DNA of 64,000 nucleotides. It comes from JAAYUK01 sp964392915. GTDB taxonomy: Bacteria > Nitrospirota > Thermodesulfovibrionia > Thermodesulfovibrionales > Dissulfurispiraceae. The DNA lies in contig CAYMRS010000005.1 of NCBI GenBank assembly GCA_964392915.1, positions 23,879 through 87,878 of the forward strand, written 5' to 3'. The notes beneath the pieces are model-generated. The model was not told the DNA's origin. It did no database searches and saw only the letters and a program-made list of their open reading frames with translations. A program made the position numbers and the translations under genes. Positions within the stretch are counted from its first letter, which is position 1; the number at the start of each line of letters is the position of its first letter. This document shows positions 1-7,295 of the stretch, piece after piece.

Positions 1-552
1 GGGGTCGGCCAGAAGCTTTCCGACGGTGCCGTGACCACCTTCCATTTTTTCGAGAAACCGATCAAGCTTCGACAAGAAAGCCGTGATCTTCTCCATGGAG
101 GTGGAACCCTCCTGCACAAGGTCCTTCATTTCGAGCTGAATGCTTCCGGCAATCGTGTCGCCGCCGCGAACCGGAAGCGCATCAGTCGTTCCCGGCGTGA
201 TCTCGATATACTTGTCGCCGAGCAACCCCATGGTCTGCACGGTAGCCGTGGAATCCTTCCGGATATGGTGAAAAATATCCTGACGGAGTTTCATCAAGAT
301 GACAGTGCCGAATTCCGGATGCAGCCTGATCGAACGAACAGTTCCTATCTCCACGCCCGCCTTCCAGACAGGCGAGCCGACGCGCAGTCCGCGAACGTCA
401 CGAATCGTTGCTTTCAGCTCAAGTTTCTTCTGGAAAAGACTCTCAAGTCCGCCCGCAAAAAAAACGGTGAAAAACAGGACAATCAGAGCAATGGTGATTA
501 CCAGCCCGACCTTCAGTTTTGCCCATTTCATATCTCTTTTCTTGTCAAACAT
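1..552 (-). CDS. mlaD: MlaD-type MCE-domain lipid transport protein (3' part cut by window edge)
   Basis: Periplasmic substrate-binding subunit of the Mla phospholipid transporter. Reading the minus strand from the ATG at 552, one open frame of 184 codons runs off the left edge without a stop. It has a short cytoplasmic start (MFDKKRD), one membrane helix (about residues 14-36) and then the MCE domain, visible in segments such as VRGLRVGSPVWKAGVEIG and the glycine-rich VQTMGLLGDKYIEITPG. A GGAGGA ribosome site lies at 556-562, just upstream. It follows mlaF by 20 bp in the mlaE-mlaF-mlaD operon. The missing C-terminal part would hold the helical tail of the family. Function rests on family knowledge and gene order. 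Confidence 0.9.
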   Translation of the reverse strand, partial: MFDKKRDMKWAKLKVGLVITIALIVLFFTVFFAGGLESLFQKKLELKATIRDVRGLRVGSPVWKAGVEIGTVRSIRLHPEFGTVILMKLRQDIFHHIRKDSTATVQTMGLLGDKYIEITPGTTDALPVRGGDTIAGSIQLEMKDLVQEGSTSMEKITAFLSKLDRFLEKMEGGHGTVGKLLADP

Positions 553-572
553 CGTCTCCTCCACAAGAGCCG

Positions 573-1319
573 TCAGCGCCGAGCGGCCGGCTGATACCGC
601 AACTCATCAACAAATACCTTTATCGGCGGATGCTCCGACCGCATCAGCGCATCGGCATCACCATCGAAGACCACTTTCCCGCCTTCCAGAAAAATAAACC
701 GTTCCGCAACCTTCATGGCATCAACCACTTTATGCGTCACCATGATATGCCCCATACCGTTATTGCTGAGTGCAACAATCAGCTTGCAGATGTTGTCCGA
801 GTTCACCGGGTCGAGACCCGCGGTCGCTTCGTCGTACAGCATCATTTTCGGCGTTGCAACCGCAAGCGAACGGGCAATCGCAACACGCCGATGCATGCCG
901 CCGCTCAGCTCGTCGGGCATGAGATAAATTGCAGGTTCCACGTCAACCAGCCGGAGAAGTTCCCTGACTTTCGCCTCGACTTCGTCTTCCGACATCTCTG
1001 TATATTCGCGAAGACAGAAGCCGACATTTTCCTTCACCGACAGCGAATCAAACAATGCCCCCTGCTGAAAGACAATGCTGAACTTGCGGCGCACCTCGTT
1101 CAATTCTTCTTCCGACTTGACCGTGATGTCTTCTCCATCAACAAAAACAATCCCGGAATCAGGCCGGATAAGGCCGACAATCAGCTTCAGAATCGTGGTC
1201 TTTCCCTCGCCGCTGCCGCCGAGGACCGCGATCTTTTCATCATTCCCAATGAAGAAACTCATCTCGTTCAGTATGCGGCGGGAGCCGTAGCCGAAGCAGA
1301 CGTTTTCAAACCGGATCAT
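573..1319 (-). CDS. mlaF: MlaF-type ABC transporter ATP-binding protein
   Basis: ATPase that powers lipid transport between inner membrane and periplasm with MlaE and MlaD. The 248-residue protein has a Walker A motif GGSGEGKTT (about 34-42), a Q-loop region FSIVFQQGALF, the ABC signature ELSGGMHRRVAIARSLA and a Walker B with catalytic Glu, MMLYDEATAGLDP. The switch histidine is in VTHK. The GALFDSL stretch after the Q-loop is typical of the MlaF/Ttg2A subgroup. Its ATG overlaps the mlaE stop by 4 bp (ATGA), so translation is probably coupled. Confidence 0.93.
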   Translation of the reverse strand: MIRFENVCFGYGSRRILNEMSFFIGNDEKIAVLGGSGEGKTTILKLIVGLIRPDSGIVFVDGEDITVKSEEELNEVRRKFSIVFQQGALFDSLSVKENVGFCLREYTEMSEDEVEAKVRELLRLVDVEPAIYLMPDELSGGMHRRVAIARSLAVATPKMMLYDEATAGLDPVNSDNICKLIVALSNNGMGHIMVTHKVVDAMKVAERFIFLEGGKVVFDGDADALMRSEHPPIKVFVDELRYQPAARR

Positions 1320-2080
1320 GTCTTGTACCCCAGCACATAGAGCAGAATACGGGTCAGGACAAAGTCGGAAATAATAATCATGACAATCGAGGCGACAACA
1401 GCATTCGTGGTGGAAGTGCGCAGCCCCGTCGCCCCGCCCCGCGTCGTCAATCCCGCATAACAGCAGATGCTGGCGATGAGAAACCCGAACATGAACGGTT
1501 TCACCGCACCGGAAAAAACATTCTGGAAATCAAGAATACTCCGCACCGAGCTCCAGAAGACATAGCCGCTCTGGTTGCTCACAAAAACCGCAATATACCA
1601 GGCTCCGAGGAGCGAAATCGCATCGCCCACAATAGTGAGCGCAGGCAACATGAGCAGCGACGCCATGATGCGCGGCGTCACCAGTTTTTTGATCGGATCA
1701 ACTCCGAAAACCCGCAGGGAGTCCACCTGATTGCCAATCATCATCGACCCGAGTTCCGACGCCATGCCGGCACCGACACGCCCGGTGAAAACAAGCGCGG
1801 CCGTGACCGGCCCGACTTCGCGGATAATGGTAATGCCGACCACCTTGCCGATATACATCTTCAGTCCCAGCACTGACAGTTCGGCAGCAAGCTGCAGAGA
1901 CAGCGCCATGCCGACAAAGAGTGCGACGAGCCCCATAATAAAAAACGAACCGGCACCGGCATAGTCCATCTGCTCAAGGGCATCCTTCCAGTACACAGGC
2001 CGGCGAAACATTCCCATAAACCCGTGCCAGGAAAGAAGGTAATAATCCTGCAGGTCGCTGATAGTCTGGCGTATATTCAT
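1316..2080 (-). CDS. mlaE: MlaE-type ABC transporter permease
   Basis: Integral membrane subunit of the Mla lipid transporter, 254 residues, the usual length. An amphipathic N-terminus (DLQDYYLLSWHGFMGMFRRPVYW) precedes about five hydrophobic segments. Family hallmarks visible are the REVGPVTAALVFTGRVGAGMASELGSM stretch and the GLTTRGGATGLRTSTTNAVV C-terminal region. It is the first gene of the operon. No Shine-Dalgarno is visible before the ATG; a TAAAAT hexamer lies 9 nt upstream of it, so the mRNA may be leaderless. Confidence 0.93.
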   Translation of the reverse strand: MNIRQTISDLQDYYLLSWHGFMGMFRRPVYWKDALEQMDYAGAGSFFIMGLVALFVGMALSLQLAAELSVLGLKMYIGKVVGITIIREVGPVTAALVFTGRVGAGMASELGSMMIGNQVDSLRVFGVDPIKKLVTPRIMASLLMLPALTIVGDAISLLGAWYIAVFVSNQSGYVFWSSVRSILDFQNVFSGAVKPFMFGFLIASICCYAGLTTRGGATGLRTSTTNAVVASIVMIIISDFVLTRILLYVLGYKT

Positions 2081-2089
2081 AAGAGTTAT

Positions 2090-2095
2090 ATTTTA
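2090..2095 (-). promoter_or_regulatory. possible -10 element of a leaderless mlaE transcript
   Basis: On the minus strand TAAAAT lies 9 nt before the mlaE ATG and no ribosome site is present. The -35 position has only a poor match (CGGTTA with an 18-bp spacer), so this is weaker than similar sites elsewhere in the window. Confidence 0.3.
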
Positions 2096-2278
2096 CACCA
2101 AACAGGGCACGCATAACCGGCATCAGCCGTCAGCTCTGCCGCATGTATCCTCAGCGCCGATACCTGACAGCGCAAACCGGAAATGCTCACCTCAAATAAG
2201 GAAGATTTGCCAGTGACGAAATATGCAATAACACAGCCAAGTCTTTGTTTTCAAGGTTAGATTTATGATTGTTCATCA

Positions 2279-2294
2279 TGGCATTTTCCTTGCA
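2279..2294 (+). promoter_or_regulatory. sigma54 (RpoN) promoter
   Basis: TGGCATTTTCCTTGCA matches the -24/-12 consensus TGGCACGNNNNTTGCW with the obligatory GG-N10-GC spacing. It lies about 80 bp before the FecR/DUF6600 gene on the same strand, in a 295-bp intergenic region. Such promoters need an enhancer-binding activator, whose site is not identified here. Confidence 0.75.
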
Positions 2295-2309
2295 TCATCA
2301 AAATGATGC
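2292..2309. promoter_or_regulatory. palindrome overlapping the sigma54 -12 element
   Basis: GCATCAT-CAAA-ATGATGC is a perfect 7-bp inverted repeat with a 4-nt centre. It starts inside the -12 box and covers the predicted transcription start, so it could be an operator or form an RNA hairpin at the 5' end. The function is inferred only from position. Confidence 0.4.
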
Positions 2310-2375
2310 GGAGAGTATGATTATGCAAACCTGCGTGCAGCTGGCAGATTTCCACTCAACGGTAAGGAGAACGAT

Positions 2376-4568
2376 ATGAAGGCAATGAGAAGATATTTTA
2401 CCAGCACGCTGCTGGTGCTGTTGCTGGTTCCAGCGGTGGTCTTTGCGGCTCAACCGGATTATCTGCGCATAAGCTATGTCGAAGGAGATGTGCAGATAAA
2501 AATTCCGGAGGGTACCGATTGGGGACCGGCTGTCGTAAACGGCCCTCTCGCCGAAGGCGACCAGATTTGGGTGCCGCGCGGAAGCCGGGCGGAGTTTCAA
2601 TTGCCCGCCGGAACATTTATCCGGCTTGACGGAAACTCGGCACTTCAGGTTCTGTCCTTGGGCAGTGGTGCGTCCCAGTTTCATCTTTCTCAGGGAGGCG
2701 CTTATGTCTACGCGGAAAACGCTCAGCGGGATATTATTCAGATTGACACGCCCGACGCGTCGATTCGCGCGAACAACAATGCAGTCTATCGCATCGATCT
2801 TACCGATCGCGCAACAGACGTCGCGGTCTACAAAGGCTTTGTCGAAGCCGAAAACCGCCTTGGCCAAACGCGGGTGAATGCAGGCAAAACGCTTTCGCTG
2901 GGGCCGCAGACAAACGGCTCGCTCGCGCCGCTGGGACCGCCCGATGCATGGGAACGGTGGAACACGGCGAGAAACAATCAGTTCCGCGACCCTTCCGGAA
3001 ACAGCACCCGGTATCTGCCGGATGAACTGAAAGGATATGCGAGGGATTTCGATACCGGCGGCAGGTGGATCACCATTCCTGAATACGGAAACGTATGGAC
3101 TCCGACCGTCATCGTCGCGGAACAGTGGGCTCCCTATCGGCATGGCCGTTGGATCTGGCGACATGGCAACTACATCTGGCTCCCTTACGACCCTTGGGGA
3201 TGGGTGCCCTATCATTACGGAAGATGGACATATGTAGCCCGCTTCGGCTGGTGCTGGGTGCCTCCGGGCCACCGGCATGTGCATTGGGGGCCGGGCTATG
3301 TCGGATGGGTACGGAGTAACAGCTATATCGGATGGGTTCCGCTCGCGCCGGGGGAAATTTACTATGGCCGTGGCAACTACGGTCAGCACAGCGTGAATAT
3401 CACGAATGTAAAAATTACTCAGATTAACATCACAAACATCTACAGAAACGTAACGGTAAATAACGGTGCCACCGTTGTCTACCGCGACCATTTCGGATCG
3501 CAATCGCCGAGAGCGGTCGGATATAGCCGGGATACTCACAAAGAACTCTTCGTCCGCAACAATATCAGCGTCGCCGGCCCCGATATGAAGCCGGGAGCCG
3601 CCCATTATCGGTGGTCCGACAGGAGAATTGCGTCAGAGAACCATCCTCCTCAAGCAGTGCAGAAAACCTCTGTCAGCGATCTCAAGCAGGAGCGTTCGCT
3701 GGTGCGGGAGCCTGAACGGTCCGTTTTCCGACGCGGTGAACCTGCGCGGAACCTGCCGGTAACAAGCGTTACAACTCCTTCCATTCCGAGACGTGGCACA
3801 GAATCGCCAAGTCGGACCGATTCGCCGCCGTTTGACAAACCCGGTTTCCGTGACTCCGTCGGTGAACAACGGAAGCCTTCAGATACTCCCCCGGCTGGAA
3901 GGCCGGGCTTTCGGGACCCCGGATCCGAGCCACATCGGGGATCTGATCCCTTACCCGGGCGGAAGCCAGATGCTCCCGACCGTCGGCAGATGCGCTCGCC
4001 CGACACCGTTCGCCCCAGCCCCGCTCCCGGTGGGCAGCACGATATGCAGCAGCGCAGGCAGAATGGCGGTGACAGACCGGAGCAAAAGGACGAACGGCGA
4101 AGGCTGCAGACGGATGACAAAAGCAAAGACCTTCGTCCTGTCGAAAAATCAGCCGCCGAAGCGGAAAAACGTCAGCAACGCTCCGAGAAACCCGGATTGC
4201 GGCAGGACGACCGTGAGCAATACCAGGAGAGGGTGCGTCGGGGAGGCATTGAGCAACAGCAACCGGGCAATCAGGACAAAGCACCGGGCGGTTCTGGCAT
4301 TCCCGCTGAGCGCGGCAAGCCCGGCAGCCGCGACGGCAGCTTCGACAACAACAAAAACGGGCAGCGGTTCCAAGCCACGCAGCGCGCCGAAACTGCAAGA
4401 ACTGAAAAGGTCGTTGAGCCAATAGGCGCAAAGTCCCGGCAGCGGTCAGAACATGCGCCGGTTACCGCGAATCAGGAACAAAGGAACGACAGTCAGCAGG
4501 CGAAAGAGTTCCGGAAAGAGAACAAAGACAGCAAAGAAAATATAAAACACGATGAACGGGGCTTGTAA
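2376..4568 (+). CDS. exported FecR-domain / DUF6600 protein with long charged C-terminal tail
   Basis: A 730-residue protein of unknown precise role. It has a signal peptide (residues 1-24, ending VVFAAQPD) and a FecR-like domain at about 35-170 (EGDQIWVPRGSRAEFQLPAG). An aromatic region at about 190-330 has repeated Y/W-containing segments (GRWIWRHGNYIWLPYDPWGW) typical of DUF6600. The tail, about 390-730, is low-complexity and rich in R, D, S, P, Q and K, so probably disordered. Ribosome site AAGGAGA precedes the ATG. No FecA or sigma-factor partner lies nearby, so a FecR signalling role is not supported. A sigma54 promoter upstream suggests conditional expression. Likely an envelope or extracellular protein. 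Confidence 0.8.
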   Translation: MKAMRRYFTSTLLVLLLVPAVVFAAQPDYLRISYVEGDVQIKIPEGTDWGPAVVNGPLAEGDQIWVPRGSRAEFQLPAGTFIRLDGNSALQVLSLGSGASQFHLSQGGAYVYAENAQRDIIQIDTPDASIRANNNAVYRIDLTDRATDVAVYKGFVEAENRLGQTRVNAGKTLSLGPQTNGSLAPLGPPDAWERWNTARNNQFRDPSGNSTRYLPDELKGYARDFDTGGRWITIPEYGNVWTPTVIVAEQWAPYRHGRWIWRHGNYIWLPYDPWGWVPYHYGRWTYVARFGWCWVPPGHRHVHWGPGYVGWVRSNSYIGWVPLAPGEIYYGRGNYGQHSVNITNVKITQINITNIYRNVTVNNGATVVYRDHFGSQSPRAVGYSRDTHKELFVRNNISVAGPDMKPGAAHYRWSDRRIASENHPPQAVQKTSVSDLKQERSLVREPERSVFRRGEPARNLPVTSVTTPSIPRRGTESPSRTDSPPFDKPGFRDSVGEQRKPSDTPPAGRPGFRDPGSEPHRGSDPLPGRKPDAPDRRQMRSPDTVRPSPAPGGQHDMQQRRQNGGDRPEQKDERRRLQTDDKSKDLRPVEKSAAEAEKRQQRSEKPGLRQDDREQYQERVRRGGIEQQQPGNQDKAPGGSGIPAERGKPGSRDGSFDNNKNGQRFQATQRAETARTEKVVEPIGAKSRQRSEHAPVTANQEQRNDSQQAKEFRKENKDSKENIKHDERGL

Positions 4569-4689
4569 AAGAAATCTCATTCTGTCTTGATGAAAACGCT
4601 AAAGGGATATTACACAGGTTAGATACGATTGGCGCTGTTCAATCGATGCGGTTGCGCTTCGCTCCAGAGATCATTGCCTGACTTGACAG

Positions 4690-5106
4690 TCAGAAAAATG
4701 CCCGCGCCATGATAGCGCGGGCATTCAGAATCATTCCGCTCCCAAAAGAATCTTGTTGCTGATTCCGCCGCATCTCCACCGCACTTTTAATCCGCTCCGG
4801 GGAGTAGCCGGGAATAAGAATTCCCTCAACATCGATCACCGGAACTCCACGCCTTCCGGACTTTTCCATGCTCTCGCGAGCCTTGCTTTGGTCTCGCTCG
4901 ATATTATATTCAATGAGCTGCACGCCAAGAGATTTTATATATTCACGCGCTTTTATACAATACGGGCACCAGTCGGTCATGTACATGATAACCTTGATGC
5001 TCGAATAGGGCCGCGCAGCCTCAGCCTGATGGATACCGGCAAAAATAGCCGATGCGAATAAAAAGCAGGCGAAAAGCAAACTGAACAGCAACCTGATGTT
5101 TTTCAT
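4690..5106 (-). CDS. exported glutaredoxin-like protein
   Basis: A 138-residue protein with an N-terminal signal sequence (about 1-31, AEA-A cleavage-like site). A glutaredoxin fold follows: redox motif CPYC at residues 47-50, the cis-proline region RRGVPVIDVEG near 85-95 and the GYSPERIKSAV helix that binds the thiol partner in this family. The signal sequence implies action in the periplasm, unusual for glutaredoxins, which normally work with cytoplasmic glutathione; it may act as a thiol-disulfide exchanger. The last 11 codons are encoded by an intrinsic terminator stem-loop. Confidence 0.85.
   Translation of the reverse strand: MKNIRLLFSLLFACFLFASAIFAGIHQAEAARPYSSIKVIMYMTDWCPYCIKAREYIKSLGVQLIEYNIERDQSKARESMEKSGRRGVPVIDVEGILIPGYSPERIKSAVEMRRNQQQDSFGSGMILNARAIMARAFF
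4694..4725 (-). terminator. intrinsic terminator overlapping the glutaredoxin stop region
   Basis: Minus strand: AATGCCCGCGC, loop TATCATG, GCGCGGGCATT, then a T run. The 11-bp GC-rich stem (4697-4707 with 4715-4725) lies inside the coding sequence and encodes NARAIMARAF. The T run at 4694-4698 comes just before the stop codon. Confidence 0.8.
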
Positions 5107-5127
5107 GCCGAACTCATCACCCTTCGT

Positions 5128-6339
5128 TTAGCGCTCAGGCGTCCTGGCCGGAAAATACTCATAGAGCTTTCCGAAGTCAATCCCGCCGATAACAACGTCG
5201 CGATACTTCGCCGGCAAAGAAACCCGGCACTCCTCTAGCGGACGTGCCGTAATGCCATGTTGTATTGAGAGCGACGCTTCCACAAAGGCGGAAAAGTGAT
5301 CGCAGGCCTTCAGCAACACTCCGTCAACAGGATCAAATTCATCACGATTGTAGTGCCCCTGAATCTCATCAAACGTCAGATCTCCCTTAATCGCGCCGTC
5401 CACCCTGACTCTGTTCGAAAATTCGTCGTCCACAAAGTAGCGGAATTCATCATGCCATACTGACGGCAGCAGGGGCATGATCTTTTCGTCCATCTGAATG
5501 TGTTCGTATTCCTTGATGACGCTGTCGAGCCCCGCAACGGAAGTCTTTACCGGCGAAACGATGTCGCGGGTCAGCACCTCCGGAAGATCATGAAAGAGCG
5601 CGGCGAAAAAATTGTTGTAAAGGCGCCGGTTGCAGGCTCCGATGTCCCTTGAGCAGCAATAGGAAAGCATCGCCACGATAAGCATATGACCGAGCACCGA
5701 TGTCTTCGGGATGCGCGGCGACTGCGCCCACCGCTGCTGGAAACGGAGCTGTCCGCAGAGGTCCACAAAGCCGTATGACTTTTTGCCGAGCGTAATCTTC
5801 TGCACGCCGATGAGATCGTAGTGGTCTTCGATCTGGTTTTCAATCTCTTCTTTGGTCCGCTCGATGCCGTAAATAAATGGGCTCGCGTTATAGATAATCT
5901 TGAATTCCCAGTTGGTCGCAAGGTAGTGGGCGGCGCGGAGAATGCGCTTTTCGAGCCGGGCATAGTCAGGTTCAAAGAAGTATCGCTCCATACGCTCGCT
6001 GAAGCCGGCGCCAATCGGCTGGATATCGGCGGCAAGTTGCGAAAGCGCCCACTGATTGAGCTCGCGACCCTTGCGGGCCATCAGCTGATGAAAGACCGGT
6101 GCTTTAATATCGGTCAGGATGACCCGACGGAAAAACTCGAAGATACCGCCTTCAATGAGACGGCTCCAGTCAATTTTGGCCTCACGCTCGGTCTCCTCAA
6201 AACGGCCAAGCACATACGCAATCACCATCTTGTGCGCCTGTTTGTCGAGTTCTACAAATTCGACCGGCCGCACGTGGTCATTCCACCGCTGTATGCTCGC
6301 CGCCTCAAACAGTCGTTCCACGAGCCCCTTCGTAATCAT
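5128..6339 (-). CDS. HD-domain phosphohydrolase-like protein
   Basis: A 403-residue protein from the ATG at 6339, chosen because AAGGAG lies 8 nt upstream and the ATG overlaps the upstream gene's stop (ATGA). An ATG-like start further upstream would overlap the acyltransferase gene by 52 bp. A central HD signature is clear: HMLIVAMLSYCC, then AALFHDLPEVLTRDIVSPVK, with the paired His-Asp metal ligands, and later the helix DGAIKGDLTFDEIQGHYN. The N-terminal 200 residues have no motif I recognise. The metal site suggests phosphatase or nucleotidase activity, substrate unknown. Confidence 0.75.
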   Translation of the reverse strand: MITKGLVERLFEAASIQRWNDHVRPVEFVELDKQAHKMVIAYVLGRFEETEREAKIDWSRLIEGGIFEFFRRVILTDIKAPVFHQLMARKGRELNQWALSQLAADIQPIGAGFSERMERYFFEPDYARLEKRILRAAHYLATNWEFKIIYNASPFIYGIERTKEEIENQIEDHYDLIGVQKITLGKKSYGFVDLCGQLRFQQRWAQSPRIPKTSVLGHMLIVAMLSYCCSRDIGACNRRLYNNFFAALFHDLPEVLTRDIVSPVKTSVAGLDSVIKEYEHIQMDEKIMPLLPSVWHDEFRYFVDDEFSNRVRVDGAIKGDLTFDEIQGHYNRDEFDPVDGVLLKACDHFSAFVEASLSIQHGITARPLEECRVSLPAKYRDVVIGGIDFGKLYEYFPARTPER

Positions 6340-7226
6340 ATCTGCTCCTTCCCTGCCCGCTTCCAGCGCCGGTGAATCCAGAGCCATTGTTCCGGATGCG
6401 CACGGATATAGTCTTCAACAAATACGGTCAGCCGCTTGGTATCTTGCATTATAGCCTGTTCGTTATCGTTTCCTCCTGACAATACTACAGGAGCGTGTAC
6501 GGTTACAATATGGCGATTGCCCTCACGATGAATGAATGAGGGAAGAATGGCGGTGCCTGTTTTTCTGCCAATCAGTGCCGGTATTTTCATGGTCCATGCA
6601 GGCCTGCCGAGAAAATCGATGATATATCCCTCTTCGGGGACTACAGCCTGATCCATAAGGATACCTACCGCTCCATTCTTCTTCAACGCAAGGATTATCT
6701 TTTTGAGCGCGCCTTTCTTATAGATGACCGCATTGCCGAATCTTCCTCTGACCAGCTCGACAAGTCTGTTGATATAGGGATTGTTCTGCCGGCGCGCCAC
6801 TACGGAGAACGGCTCAAGGTGAACCGAGGAGAGTATGGCAACCAGCTCCCAGTTGCCGCAATGCCCGGTGAGAAACATAAGCCCCCGACCGGCGGCTTTT
6901 GCCTGATAATAATGTTCCACACCGCGAATCTCGGCGGTGCTGATGATGCGCCTGCCGAAGCCGCAGTAGATATTGACAAGCTCCAGAATGGAACGCCCCA
7001 GATGTCTGAAAAAGTCCCTGACCACATCTTCAGGCCGAAGCGTGGAGGACAGGGCTCCGGCGGCTATGGAGGCCCTGACATTTTCGATTGCAATTCTTCT
7101 GCGGCTGCTCCACAGGGCGTGCGCGGCAAGGCCGAGATACTCCCCGGCTTTCAGCGGCAGAAGCAAAAGCGGCAGAGAGAACACAAAAATGGCAGTCAGT
7201 TCAACTGCCCATACAAGCTTTTTCAT
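6336..7226 (-). CDS. LpxL/HtrB-family lysophospholipid or lipid A acyltransferase
   Basis: A 296-residue membrane-associated acyltransferase. Features seen: an N-terminal hydrophobic anchor (about 8-28), the catalytic HX4E motif in TGHCGNWELVA, the FSVVARRQNNPYINRLVELVRG segment that binds the acyl donor, and ILMDQAVVPEEGYIIDFLGRPA. In this family these enzymes add the late acyl chains to lipid A; which chain is added cannot be told from sequence alone. GGAGGGAAG precedes the ATG. It is 69 bp downstream of the Lon-like protease gene and overlaps the HD gene by 4 bp, so the three may be co-transcribed. Confidence 0.85.
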   Translation of the reverse strand: MKKLVWAVELTAIFVFSLPLLLLPLKAGEYLGLAAHALWSSRRRIAIENVRASIAAGALSSTLRPEDVVRDFFRHLGRSILELVNIYCGFGRRIISTAEIRGVEHYYQAKAAGRGLMFLTGHCGNWELVAILSSVHLEPFSVVARRQNNPYINRLVELVRGRFGNAVIYKKGALKKIILALKKNGAVGILMDQAVVPEEGYIIDFLGRPAWTMKIPALIGRKTGTAILPSFIHREGNRHIVTVHAPVVLSGGNDNEQAIMQDTKRLTVFVEDYIRAHPEQWLWIHRRWKRAGKEQI

Positions 7227-7295
7227 GCTGCTTCCCTCCGGCAGAAAACCTGTGTGGTTGAAGACCTTGGGGCCGTCCGACTGAACAGCATGCTG

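Noticed and set aside
4459..4467. CGGTTACCG, the core of the operator repeats
   Set aside because: It lies inside the FecR/DUF6600 coding region and lacks the flanking GGCAAT; a 9-mer is expected by chance in such a window.
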